Assembly (NCBI RefSeq): GCF_013391805.1
Contig: NZ_CP058364.1
Span: forward strand, 3,105,501 to 3,169,500
Direction: 5' to 3'
DNA: 64,000 nucleotides
Source: Galbibacter sp. BG1
Lineage (GTDB): Bacteria; Bacteroidota; Bacteroidia; Flavobacteriales; Flavobacteriaceae
The translations under genes were made by a program, and so were the position numbers. Of the stretch, positions 26,566-34,919 are shown piece after piece (position 1 is the first letter of the stretch; every line of letters starts with the position of its first letter). Under the pieces are notes generated by a model, which did no database searches, was not told the origin of the DNA, and saw only the letters and a program-made list of their open reading frames with translations.

Positions 26566-27543
26566 TTACTCGTTAGTGTCTAAATCCTCAAACGGATTTT
26601 TCTTTTTACGCTTTTTCTTGGCTTCTTTTATAAATTCTTTGTCTTGGTCTGATACGTTGTCGATTTGCTTTGGTTTATCCTTGTGGTAGTCCAAACGGTA
26701 TGAAACCCCGATAGAGCCAAAGAAGCGAGATGGGGTGTCTTTTATATTTATCCCAAGAGAAGCATCTACCTGCATGTTTTTCTTAAACAACCTTGCGGCG
26801 CCTGCCCTAAAAATACCATCTGAATACGAATCGCTACTGTAACCTTGGTTTTCCACAAAAATAGAATATCTAGGATCCGGTAGGGCATGGGTTAGGGTAA
26901 TGATGTAATTAAAAAGTGGATCGTCTGTGGTAAACTTATCGTAAATAAAGTTCATCACAAGCACCCAATTTGGTGTGAAGTGGTTCTGGGTGGCAATCAT
27001 TACTTTAGGGCTAATTTGAGGGTCTTCCGGATAAAATGGATTGTCACCAAAATTAAAATTAGCACCTGCGTAGACGGCTACAGCCGGAATTAAGTCTCTC
27101 CATTGCACATGGTTATTTGCATTCCAACTGTATAGATTAGGTTTGTTTTTCTCTGGATTTTTATACGGATCGTAAACCAAATATTTGGCACCGATGGTGT
27201 TTCGGGTAAAGTTGCTTCTTGTATAATCCATGGAAGGATCAACAGAAAAATCGGTGTAGTTCTCTTTGGTAAAAGTTCCGTCCAAAATAATTTCCAGTTG
27301 TTCGAATAACATTCCGTAACGCAATGCGTAATCCATTCCGTAGCGGTTTCCTTCTGTTTCCAACACTGAGTGGTCGTTTCTTTCGTAATAAAAGCCTCCT
27401 TCCCCTTGTATAACGTTTTTTCCGACGGCAAAAGCACTGTAAGACGCTCCAGGTCGGTTAGAATTAATTACTTCGGTATACTGGGCTCGGGTGTTTAGGG
27501 CTGTTAAACAAAGAATAGCGATAAGATAGCAAAGTTTGTTCAT
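26566..27543 (-). CDS. outer-membrane beta-barrel protein
   Basis: The 325-residue protein has a signal peptide (MNKLCYLIAILCLTALNTRAQ) and alternating aromatic/polar strands throughout (for example GEGGFYYERNDHSVL, DASLGINIKDTPSRFFGSIGVSYRLDY), the pattern of an outer-membrane barrel of the phenol-degradation MetA/transporter-like type. A Lys-rich, intrinsically disordered tail (EAKKKRKKKNPFEDLDTNE) follows the barrel, which is unusual. It is first in a two-gene operon with the GNAT-like enzyme (2-nt gap) opposite the lipid cluster. A role in export or sensing of the lipid is possible but unsupported beyond position. Confidence 0.75.
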   Translation of the reverse strand: MNKLCYLIAILCLTALNTRAQYTEVINSNRPGASYSAFAVGKNVIQGEGGFYYERNDHSVLETEGNRYGMDYALRYGMLFEQLEIILDGTFTKENYTDFSVDPSMDYTRSNFTRNTIGAKYLVYDPYKNPEKNKPNLYSWNANNHVQWRDLIPAVAVYAGANFNFGDNPFYPEDPQISPKVMIATQNHFTPNWVLVMNFIYDKFTTDDPLFNYIITLTHALPDPRYSIFVENQGYSSDSYSDGIFRAGAARLFKKNMQVDASLGINIKDTPSRFFGSIGVSYRLDYHKDKPKQIDNVSDQDKEFIKEAKKKRKKKNPFEDLDTNE

Positions 27544-27717
27544 ATCAAGATTAGGTTTGTTTTCCTTGCGGCATTACTAAATAGCGAATTTAATTTTTTT
27601 AGGTAAAATGGGATGCAAAGATCGTTAAAAAAATCATTTCATGCCATTTCTTTAATGTTGTACGCTCATTAAAACTGTGGTTTTACCCATTTTATTATTT
27701 TTTTAAGGAATTATATC

Positions 27718-27747
27718 TTTGAAAACGCACATTGTGTTGTATTTTTG
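27718..27747 (+). promoter_or_regulatory. promoter of the DUF4834-YfhO-glycan unit
   Basis: TTTG (27718-27721), an 18-bp spacer and TATTTTTG (27740-27747) match the Bacteroidota consensus. Transcription should start near 27754, so the ATG at 27772 is the start of the first gene and the TTG at 27745, which lies in the -7 box, is not. Confidence 0.7.
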
Positions 27748-27771
27748 AAAGTATTTTCAAAGCGAATTTTA

Positions 27772-28038
27772 ATGCAGTTATTAAGAACAATATTAATTAT
27801 ACTTCTGGTATGGTACGGTTTTAAAATATTAGCTCGCCTTTTTGGACCTTACCTTATGAAATATGCTTCCAAGAAAATGGAAAAGAAGTTTAATGAACAA
27901 TTTGGGCAGCGACAAAGACCCCAAGACCCCAACTATAAGGAAGGGGAAACCGTAATCGATAAAAAACCTCGAAATTCAAGTGATAAAAATTCTAAGGAAG
28001 AAGTAGGGGAATACATAGAATTTGAAGAAATAGACTAA
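27772..28038 (+). CDS. DUF4834-type small membrane protein
   Basis: From ATG 27772 this is 88 residues. A single N-terminal membrane span (MQLLRTILIILLVWYGFKIL) is followed by ARLFGPYLMKYASKKMEKKFNEQFGQ and a charged disordered tail ending GEYIEFEEID, the layout of the DUF4834 family. The longer reading from TTG 27745 is rejected because it starts inside the -7 element. It starts a unit with YfhO (15-bp gap). The function is unknown; small single-span proteins ahead of YfhO are, to my knowledge, common in this family. Confidence 0.8.
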   Translation: MQLLRTILIILLVWYGFKILARLFGPYLMKYASKKMEKKFNEQFGQRQRPQDPNYKEGETVIDKKPRNSSDKNSKEEVGEYIEFEEID

Positions 28039-28053
28039 CCAAAAGAACTTTAA

Positions 28054-30504
28054 ATGACTGACCAGTTTAAGAAAATAGTACCACATCTTGTGGTATTTTT
28101 AGTTTTTATACTTATTTCAATTATATATTTTTCCCCAGCTCTCCAAGGGAAGAAAATCTTTCAAAGTGATATTGTTCAATATATTGGTATGTCCAAAGAG
28201 CGAAATGATTTTAAAGATCAGACTGGAGAAGAATCGTATTGGACGAACAGTGCATTTGGCGGGATGCCAACCTACCAGCTAGGAGCCAATTATCCTCATA
28301 ATTACATTAAAAAATTAGATAAAACCATTCGATTTTTGCCGAGGCCGGCAGACTACCTGTTTTTATATTTTATAGGTTTCTACGTACTTTTATTAGTATT
28401 AAAAGTTGACTGGAAATTAGCAGGGATTGGAGCCTTGGCTTTTGGTTTTTCTACCTATCTCATTATAATTTTAGGGGTCGGACACAATGCCAAAGCCCAT
28501 GCCATTGGGTATTTTCCATTTGTTTTGGCTGGAATTGTCTTAGCTTTCCGAAGAAAATATGTTAGCGGATTTTTACTGACAGCATTTGCTATGGCGTTGG
28601 AGATCAATGCAAACCATTTTCAAATGACCTATTATTTAATGCTTTTGGTTCTGGTACTTGGATTGGTTTACCTTTACGATGCCTTTAAAAAGAAAGAATT
28701 GCCTCAGTTTTTTAAAACCGTAGGGATTTTAGCTGTTGCTGTTGTTTTAGCTGTAGCTACAAACGCTACCAATTTAATGGCAACCCAAGAGTATGCAAAA
28801 TGGAGCACAAGGGGAAAAAGTGAATTAACACTTAATCCCGATGGTACGCCCAAAGAGAGCACCAATGGCCTCGATAAAGAGTATATCACGCAGTATAGCT
28901 ATGGTCTTTTCGAGTCTTTAAACCTTTTTGTCCCTAGATTGACAGGTGGTGGAAACGATGAAGAATTGGGTAAAGATTCCAATAGCTACGAATATTTGGT
29001 ACGGCAAGGCGTTCCTCCAGCCCAAGCTCAGGACTTCGTGAAAAATCAAGCGGCACATATGATGTATTGGGGTGGTCAACCAATAGTGGCTGCACCGGCT
29101 TATGTAGGCGCGGTGGTGTTATTTTTGTTTGTTCTAAGTTTATTTTTAGTAAAGGGCAGGCATAAGTGGTGGTTGCTAGCAGGTTCATTAATTTCCCTAA
29201 TCCTATCTTGGGGACACAATTTCGAAGCTTTAACCTATGCCATGATTGATTATTTCCCGATGTACAATAAATTTAGGGCCATAACCTCCATACAAGTTAT
29301 TTTAGAGCTTTGCGTGCCCATTTTAGCTATTTTGGGTCTTAAAGAACTATTTGACGGTAAACTGGAAAAAGCCAAAAAGTTGGAAGCCTTAAAATGGTCT
29401 GCTATTACTTGTGTTGGAATTTTGGTGGTATTATTTTTTGCAAAAGGCGCTTTAGACTTCACCCACGCAAACGATTCTTATTACCGACAGCAGTTCGATC
29501 AAATGGGAATGAACCAATTAATGAGCAATATTAAAAAAGATCGGGAGGCACTGTATACCAAAGATGTTTTTAGAAGTCTATTGTTCGTGTTGATTGCCGC
29601 CGCTGTAATTTGGTTATTTATAAAAGAAAAGCTGAAGAAAAACTACACTATTATTGCTTTTGGAATACTTTTCCTGGTAGATTTGGTTGGAATCGATAGG
29701 CAGTATGTGAATAATGAAGACTTTGTATCGGCTCGGGTTTTAGAGCAACCATTTCAAGAGTCTGCAATAGATAAGCAAATTCTTCAAGATAAGGGATATT
29801 ACCGGGTTTTTAATACCCAAGAGAGCATTAACGGGGCAAGTACTTCATTCTACCATAAATCCATTGGGGGATATCATGCAGCCAAGCCAAAACGTTTACA
29901 AGACTTGTTCGAATATCAAATATCAAAGAATAATGTAGCCGTTTTAAATATGCTGAATGTAAAGTATATAATTAGGCAAAACGATAAAGGACAGATGTAC
30001 CCAGCAAATAATCCATATGCCAATGGTCCTGCTTGGTTTGTAAAAAATTTGAAAGCTGTAAATTCGCCTGATGCCGAAATGAAGGCATTGGATAGCATAA
30101 ACGTAAAAACCACTGCAGTTTTTGATAAAAATAGGTTTGAAGGTGTTTCTGAAGGGGCTTTCACAGTCGATTCCACTACTTCGATTAAATTAATAGATTA
30201 CCAGCCGAACGAGCTTACCTATAAGACTTCAAATAAGAATAATGGGGTGGCTGTTTTTTCAGAAATGTATTATCCGAACGGTTGGCAGGTCAGTATAGAT
30301 GGCAAAGCTGTTGAAGAGTTCAGGGCGAATTATGCCTTGCGTGCTTTAGAAGTACCGGCTGGAGAACATACCATTACCTTCACTTTTGACCCAGAAGTCG
30401 TTAAAACTGGAGCTTCGATTAGTTTGGCCAGTAATATTTTACTGTTTTTACTGCTTATCGGTGGTGTTTTCTACGGAATTAAAACAAATATAAAAGAGGA
30501 GTAA
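28054..30504 (+). CDS. YfhO-family polytopic membrane protein
   Basis: An 816-residue inner-membrane protein with about a dozen hydrophobic helices between residues 10 and 550 and a periplasmic C-terminal beta domain (FDKNRFEGVSEGAFTVDSTT to GEHTITFTFDPEVV), closed by one last span. It has GT-C-like features: an acidic first loop (FQSDIVQYIGMSKER, with Asp in the loop after helix 1), as in lipid-linked sugar transferases. YfhO proteins glycosylate teichoic acids in Bacillus; in Bacteroidota the acceptor is unknown. It is followed 24 bp later by a glycosyltransferase and then a flippase, so a surface-glycan role fits. Confidence 0.88.
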   Translation: MTDQFKKIVPHLVVFLVFILISIIYFSPALQGKKIFQSDIVQYIGMSKERNDFKDQTGEESYWTNSAFGGMPTYQLGANYPHNYIKKLDKTIRFLPRPADYLFLYFIGFYVLLLVLKVDWKLAGIGALAFGFSTYLIIILGVGHNAKAHAIGYFPFVLAGIVLAFRRKYVSGFLLTAFAMALEINANHFQMTYYLMLLVLVLGLVYLYDAFKKKELPQFFKTVGILAVAVVLAVATNATNLMATQEYAKWSTRGKSELTLNPDGTPKESTNGLDKEYITQYSYGLFESLNLFVPRLTGGGNDEELGKDSNSYEYLVRQGVPPAQAQDFVKNQAAHMMYWGGQPIVAAPAYVGAVVLFLFVLSLFLVKGRHKWWLLAGSLISLILSWGHNFEALTYAMIDYFPMYNKFRAITSIQVILELCVPILAILGLKELFDGKLEKAKKLEALKWSAITCVGILVVLFFAKGALDFTHANDSYYRQQFDQMGMNQLMSNIKKDREALYTKDVFRSLLFVLIAAAVIWLFIKEKLKKNYTIIAFGILFLVDLVGIDRQYVNNEDFVSARVLEQPFQESAIDKQILQDKGYYRVFNTQESINGASTSFYHKSIGGYHAAKPKRLQDLFEYQISKNNVAVLNMLNVKYIIRQNDKGQMYPANNPYANGPAWFVKNLKAVNSPDAEMKALDSINVKTTAVFDKNRFEGVSEGAFTVDSTTSIKLIDYQPNELTYKTSNKNNGVAVFSEMYYPNGWQVSIDGKAVEEFRANYALRALEVPAGEHTITFTFDPEVVKTGASISLASNILLFLLLIGGVFYGIKTNIKEE

Positions 30505-30528
30505 TACATTTCTAAGTCCATTTTCTGA

Positions 30529-31800
30529 ATGAAAAAAGTTCTAATCATATGCTATTACTGGCCTCCAGCAGGTGGGCCGGGAGTACAACGTTGGTTGAAC
30601 TTTGTAAGGTTTTTACCGGAATTCAATATAGAACCAATAGTTTTTGTTCCAGAAAACGCTGATTATCCTTTGGAAGATCTTTCTTTTCTCGATGAAGTGC
30701 CAGATCACGTGCGGGTTATTAAACACCCCATTTTTGAACCCTACAAATTGGCTTCCGTATTTTCGAAAAGTAAAACCAAGCAGATAAGTAAGGGGATCAT
30801 TTCAGCTAAAAAACAATCCCTTAGCGAAAAAATAATGTTATGGATTCGAGGGAATTTATTCATTCCGGATGCCCGGGTATTTTGGGTGAATCCCTCAGTT
30901 AAATATTTAGAGAATTTTATTGCAGAAGAACAGATCGAGACCATTATAACTACCGGTCCGCCGCATAGCATTCACCTCATAGGGTTAAAATTAAAACAGA
31001 AATTAAAATTAAAATGGATTGCAGACTTCCGTGATCCATGGACGAATATTGGGTATCATTCCGAATTAAAACTTACCAACTTTGCGAAGAAAAAGCATCT
31101 TCAGTTGGAGCAGAAGGTTTTGAACAAAGCAGATGAAATTATAACTACAAGCTTTACCACAAAAAAAGAGTTTCAGGCTATTACAAAGAAACCAATAGAG
31201 GTAATTACCAACGGATATTTAAATTCAAAAAGCGCCCATGCAATTTTAAATAAAAACTTTACATTATCACATATAGGCTCTTTATTATCAGGAAGAAACC
31301 CTAAAATATTATGGAAAGCTATTGGGGAATTGTTAGCTGAAAACACTAACTTCAAGTCATGCTTTAAGTTACAGCTTGCAGGTGCTGTAAGTAACGAAGT
31401 TTTAGCCGCTATTAAAGCTGCTGGAATAAATGATAATTTAGAGGTACTAGGTTACGTTTCGCATGAGGAGGCCTTGGCCTTGCAACAATCTTCCCAGGTA
31501 TTGTTATTAATTGAAATTGATTCTGAAAAAACAAAAGGTATTATTCCCGGTAAACTTTTTGAATATATGGCCGCCAATCGTCCCATTTTAGCATTTGGCC
31601 CCGAAGGTTGGGATGTGGAGCAGATTCTTAAGGAAACACAAACTGGATTTTATTTCGGGTATTCAGAAAAAGAAAAGATAAAACAGGCAATACTTTCTTA
31701 TTACGAGTCTTATAAAACTGGGAATTTGTATGTAAATTCGACAAACATTAATAAATATCATCGGAAATCCCTTACGGAGCACTTAGCTTCAGTTATTTAA
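30529..31800 (+). CDS. glycosyltransferase family 4 protein
   Basis: A GT-B fold glycosyltransferase of 423 residues. The N-terminal Gly-rich loop is YYWPPAGGPGVQRWLNFVRFLP, followed by ETIITTGPPHSIHLIGLKLK and WIADFRDPWTNIGYHSEL. The C-terminal half has the donor region, with IPGKLFEYMAANRPILAFG as the EX7E-like element with Glu in KLFEYMA. It uses a nucleotide sugar to extend a surface glycan, with the sugar unknown. It is cotranscribed with YfhO upstream and the flippase 5 nt downstream. Confidence 0.9.
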   Translation: MKKVLIICYYWPPAGGPGVQRWLNFVRFLPEFNIEPIVFVPENADYPLEDLSFLDEVPDHVRVIKHPIFEPYKLASVFSKSKTKQISKGIISAKKQSLSEKIMLWIRGNLFIPDARVFWVNPSVKYLENFIAEEQIETIITTGPPHSIHLIGLKLKQKLKLKWIADFRDPWTNIGYHSELKLTNFAKKKHLQLEQKVLNKADEIITTSFTTKKEFQAITKKPIEVITNGYLNSKSAHAILNKNFTLSHIGSLLSGRNPKILWKAIGELLAENTNFKSCFKLQLAGAVSNEVLAAIKAAGINDNLEVLGYVSHEEALALQQSSQVLLLIEIDSEKTKGIIPGKLFEYMAANRPILAFGPEGWDVEQILKETQTGFYFGYSEKEKIKQAILSYYESYKTGNLYVNSTNINKYHRKSLTEHLASVI

Positions 31801-31805
31801 TCTTT

Positions 31806-33269
31806 ATGGGTGTTGTATTAAATCAAACATTTAAAAATACCATAATAACGTATGCCGGTTTTGGTATAGGCGCCATTAGTACACTATTTCTTTACACCAA
31901 TTTTTTAACCGATGATTATTATGGGTTGGTTGCTTATTTACTTTCTGCTGCTAATATTTTAATGCCCATTCTTTGTTTTGGCGTACAGAACAGCTTGATA
32001 AAGTTTTACACCTCTTATGACGATATAAATGAACAAAATGCTTTTACAGGGTTTATGTTTGTATTGCCATTGGTTATTATAGTCCCCTCAGGAATTATAG
32101 GTGTTCTATGTTATCAATTTATAGCGGACTATCTCACCGAAAAAAATGAAATATTAGAGCCTTATGTTTGGACAATCTACGTTTTAGGATTTGCCATGGC
32201 GTATTTTGAGGTTTTCTATGCATGGGCAAAAGTCCATATGAAATCCGTTTACGGTAATTTCCTTAAAGAAGTCTATCACCGTGTTATTGTGGCTTTGTTG
32301 CTAATTTTGGTTTATTTCGATTTCCTTTCCGTCCCTGCTTTCATTTATTCATTGATGGGCGTTTATCTCTCCAGGATGTTTTTAATGCTTATAAGTGCTT
32401 TTATTATTAAAAAACCGGTATTTGTGTTACGATTGCCAAAGAATTATATAAGCGTATTGAAATATTCTTTTCTTATAATCCTAACAGGGTCGATCGCGGC
32501 GGTACTTTTGGATATTGACAAAGTAATGCTAGGGCAATTTAAAGATATTGAAAATATAGCCTACTATACCGTTGCAGTTTTTATTGCCATGGTCATTGCT
32601 GTCCCAGCTCGTGCCATGCATCAAATAACCTATCCAATAACCAGCAAGCTTTTAAATACCAGGAACTTTAAGGAGTTGGATGTATTGTACAAAAAAAGCT
32701 CTATTAACCTATTTGTAGTTGGCGGTTTCATTTTTTTATTGATTATGTTGAATATAAATGAAATGTACCGTCTTCTACCGGAGCAATATAGTGGGGGAGT
32801 ACTGGTTGTTTTTTTAATTTCCCTGGCTAAACTATTCGATAATCTTATCGGAAATAACAACGCCATTATTTTTAACTCCGATTATTACAGAATGGTATTG
32901 TTTTTTGGGGTTTTATTAGCCGTTTTAACTGTGATATTAAATATTGTATTTATTCCTATATGGGGAATAAATGGAGCTGCATTCGCCACATTTCTAGCTT
33001 TTATACTTTACAACACCATTAAAATTTATTTTGTTAACAGTAAACTTCATTTACAACCATTTACAAAAAACACCTTTAAAACATTCTTACTTATATTCCT
33101 GTTGTTGCCTTTGTTTTATTTCTGGGACTTTCGTTTCAATCCGGTTTTCAACATCATCCTCAAATCTATTTTAATAGCTTTGGTGTTTGGGGTGCTTACC
33201 TATACACTTAAACTTTCCGAAGATATAAACAAGCTTGTAGATAGCTATCTAAAAACAAAAAATCCGTAA
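31806..33269 (+). CDS. Wzx-type polysaccharide flippase
   Basis: A MOP-superfamily membrane protein of 487 residues with 12 to 14 predicted helices from residue 10 (NTIITYAGFGIGAISTLFLYTNFL) to the end. It has the loop GVQNSLIKFYTSYDD and the central charged segment LLDIDKVMLGQFKDIENIAYYTVA, typical of O-antigen/exopolysaccharide flippases. It moves lipid-linked oligosaccharide across the inner membrane. As last gene of the unit, its stop codon lies inside the terminator stem. The substrate is not predictable. Confidence 0.9.
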   Translation: MGVVLNQTFKNTIITYAGFGIGAISTLFLYTNFLTDDYYGLVAYLLSAANILMPILCFGVQNSLIKFYTSYDDINEQNAFTGFMFVLPLVIIVPSGIIGVLCYQFIADYLTEKNEILEPYVWTIYVLGFAMAYFEVFYAWAKVHMKSVYGNFLKEVYHRVIVALLLILVYFDFLSVPAFIYSLMGVYLSRMFLMLISAFIIKKPVFVLRLPKNYISVLKYSFLIILTGSIAAVLLDIDKVMLGQFKDIENIAYYTVAVFIAMVIAVPARAMHQITYPITSKLLNTRNFKELDVLYKKSSINLFVVGGFIFLLIMLNINEMYRLLPEQYSGGVLVVFLISLAKLFDNLIGNNNAIIFNSDYYRMVLFFGVLLAVLTVILNIVFIPIWGINGAAFATFLAFILYNTIKIYFVNSKLHLQPFTKNTFKTFLLIFLLLPLFYFWDFRFNPVFNIILKSILIALVFGVLTYTLKLSEDINKLVDSYLKTKNP

Positions 33270-33290
33270 CATTTCTGTATACGGATTTTT
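33258..33290 (+). terminator. terminator of the glycan unit
   Basis: AAAAATCCGTA (33258-33268) pairs perfectly with TACGGATTTTT (33280-33290) around an 11-nt loop. The flippase stop codon (33267-33269) overlaps the left arm. Confidence 0.8.
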
Positions 33291-33359
33291 CCATTAACGA
33301 ACGAACTATTAAACTCAAGTATAAGACTTAGTGTTTAATCTTTTTGCTACCGACGCATT

Positions 33360-34538
33360 CTATAAATTTCTACTACTGCTTCTACTTGTGGATCTTGTTG
33401 CCGAGGCGCCTCTAGAAGTACTGGATCTCGAAGACTTTACAGCTTTAGGGGTGCTTTTGCTTGTACGGCTGGAAACACTTCGATTCTCAGATGATCTACT
33501 AGAATTGGTTTTAGTAGACTTTTTTACAGTTGCCCTAGATACCGAATTACTTCTTGACGTATTCGTAGAACTACTATTTCTCGTTGGAGCACTGCTATTG
33601 GTATATCTGGAATCCTTACTGCTCCTGCTCGTCGATCTACTCGGGGTTTTTACATAATCGTTGTTTCTAGATGCGCTAGAAGATCGGCTATCGGTATTTC
33701 TGTAGCTGTTTCTATTTGGTGCAGCGCTGCTTTGTCTACTATACGAATTTTTATTATTGGAAGAGCTCGTACTTCTATTGGAGCTACTTCTATTGTTCTC
33801 GTAAGCCAAACTTCTATTTCTTACCGTATTCTGCACTTTATAGTCATTTCTTTTGCTAACCCTTCTATCGTTGGTATAAACAGCCCTACGTGGGTTACGC
33901 TCTTTGTAATGGTACGTTCTACCAACATTGGCATAAGATCTTCTGTAATTATTTCTATAAGGTCTGTAGTACGTATATCTCACTGGTGTGTAATACCTTC
34001 GGTAAGGCTTATAATATACCATACAATAAGCGGGTCTTGGCCTTACAAAATAACGGTGATAAGGCCTGTACACATACGCCCTGTTATAAACATTTATATA
34101 ACCCGTACAATGGGTGTATACACCACTATTATTGTAATATATTTGAAGTCCGCCGATTCTGTTTACATAATTTCCGCGGTAAAATATGTCCACATTGCCT
34201 ATTCTGTTCACTCTACCGTAAAAATCGTAGTAGATTGGAGTGTTTTCTACTTGAATAACAGCCCCATAATCGTCGTACTGTACATAAGCATCGTATCGAT
34301 AGCCAGAATTAAAGGTAATGCTTACATTTCCCGTGTTTACACTCGCTCCAAAAGAATTTCCATTGTTAATATAAAAATCGAATTCTCCATCTGGATACAC
34401 CGAAAAAGTCACATTATTTTCAGTAAATATAAAAGAGTTATTATATCCGTAATTCGGATTTATATGATCATTGTTTTTTGCTGAAGTAATACCAGTCCCT
34501 AGAAGAAACGTGGTAAATATTAAAAATAGATGTTTCAT
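33360..34538 (-). CDS. secreted protein with Arg/Ser-rich low-complexity tail
   Basis: A 392-residue exported protein. After the signal peptide (MKHLFLIFTTFLLGTGITSA) comes a beta-rich domain of about 130 residues (VTFSVYPDGEFDFYINNG to YRVNRIGNVDIFYRGNY), then a Tyr/Arg-rich stretch (YRPYHRYFVRPRP, YYTPVRYTYYRPYRNNYRRSY), then about 180 residues made almost only of Ser, Arg, Asn, Thr and Lys. The tail is very basic and disordered, so it may bind a polyanion such as DNA, LPS or acidic polysaccharide; this is inference. A sigma54-like promoter lies at 34596-34613, about 58 bp above the start. Plus-strand frames across the tail are shadows of its repetitive composition. Confidence 0.8.
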   Translation of the reverse strand: MKHLFLIFTTFLLGTGITSAKNNDHINPNYGYNNSFIFTENNVTFSVYPDGEFDFYINNGNSFGASVNTGNVSITFNSGYRYDAYVQYDDYGAVIQVENTPIYYDFYGRVNRIGNVDIFYRGNYVNRIGGLQIYYNNSGVYTHCTGYINVYNRAYVYRPYHRYFVRPRPAYCMVYYKPYRRYYTPVRYTYYRPYRNNYRRSYANVGRTYHYKERNPRRAVYTNDRRVSKRNDYKVQNTVRNRSLAYENNRSSSNRSTSSSNNKNSYSRQSSAAPNRNSYRNTDSRSSSASRNNDYVKTPSRSTSRSSKDSRYTNSSAPTRNSSSTNTSRSNSVSRATVKKSTKTNSSRSSENRSVSSRTSKSTPKAVKSSRSSTSRGASATRSTSRSSSRNL

Positions 34539-34595
34539 GATTTCTAAGATTTTAAAGTGAAAAAATCACTTTTTATTAGTTTTCATAGAAAAGAA

Positions 34596-34613
34596 ATCAA
34601 ACTACGTGCCAAA
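34596..34613 (-). promoter_or_regulatory. sigma54-like promoter of the Arg/Ser-rich protein gene
   Basis: On the minus strand TTGGCACGTAGTTTGA (34597-34612) matches TGGCACG-N4-TTG with -24/-12 spacing; the usual GC at -12 is GA. The predicted start near 34585 gives a leader of about 47 nt that includes an AAAGTGA/TCACTTT hairpin. The element is duplicated at 34874-34889. Confidence 0.55.
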
Positions 34614-34772
34614 AAATAGGGATAAATGGAATTGGCTAGGTAATATATTGATAATCAGTATTTATATTTTTTTATTCTGAAGGATAGGAAGGGGTGAGAT
34701 TTAAAACTTTAAGGAATTTTTCAATTTTTATACGAGTCTTGAAAAATAATTTTGGGTGGCGATGATTGTGGA

Positions 34773-34862
34773 TAAAAAAAAGAAAACTCCACGGTTCGTT
34801 ATTTAAAACGATGCGGAGTTTTCTCAACTAACCAACCAAAAAAAAATCAACTATGAAATTTG
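34773..34862 (-). ncRNA. predicted small RNA of about 90 nt
   Basis: A sigma54-like promoter (34874-34889) reads on the minus strand into an AT-rich stretch and then a long terminator hairpin (34781-34824) with a T-run at 34773-34780. There is no reading frame beyond a few codons between them. Promoter and terminator 50 bp apart with nothing coding between is the usual look of a small RNA. The alternative is that the promoter is not used and the hairpin is only the terminator of the upstream peroxiredoxin gene. Confidence 0.45.
34781..34824 (-). terminator. terminator hairpin
   Basis: AGAAAACTCC (34781-34790) pairs perfectly with GGAGTTTTCT (34815-34824), and an inner CGTT/AACG stem extends it. 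On the minus strand it is followed by eight T. It ends the peroxiredoxin transcript and the predicted sRNA. Confidence 0.8.
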
Positions 34863-34872
34863 ATTAAATAAA

Positions 34873-34890
34873 ATCAAACAGCGTGCCAAA
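34873..34890 (-). promoter_or_regulatory. second sigma54-like promoter
   Basis: On the minus strand TTGGCACGCTGTTTGA (34874-34889) differs from the element at 34597-34612 at only two of 16 positions. It lies 30 bp below the peroxiredoxin stop and points at the predicted sRNA. Confidence 0.5.
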
Positions 34891-34919
34891 ATTATTGGGT
34901 CGGTTGTTTTAACTATTTA

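Larger units (their letters stand above)
34539..34919. other. 381-bp gap holding twin sigma54-like promoters and a predicted sRNA
   Basis: No protein gene is seen here. The gap contains two near-identical minus-strand elements (AAATCAAAC, two or three varied bases, CGTGCCAAAA) at about 34594-34614 and 34871-34891, a strong hairpin terminator between them, and a short hairpin (AAAGTGA/TCACTTT) near 34554-34572 in the leader of the Arg/Ser-rich gene. These are listed separately. Confidence 0.6.

Noticed and set aside
33331-34484. Long plus-strand frames (108, 122 and 250 codons) opposite the Arg/Ser-rich gene
   Set aside because: They are shadows: the low-complexity Ser/Arg codons read as Leu/Val/Ile-rich sequence on the other strand. 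No signal, domain or promoter supports them, and the minus-strand gene has a signal peptide.
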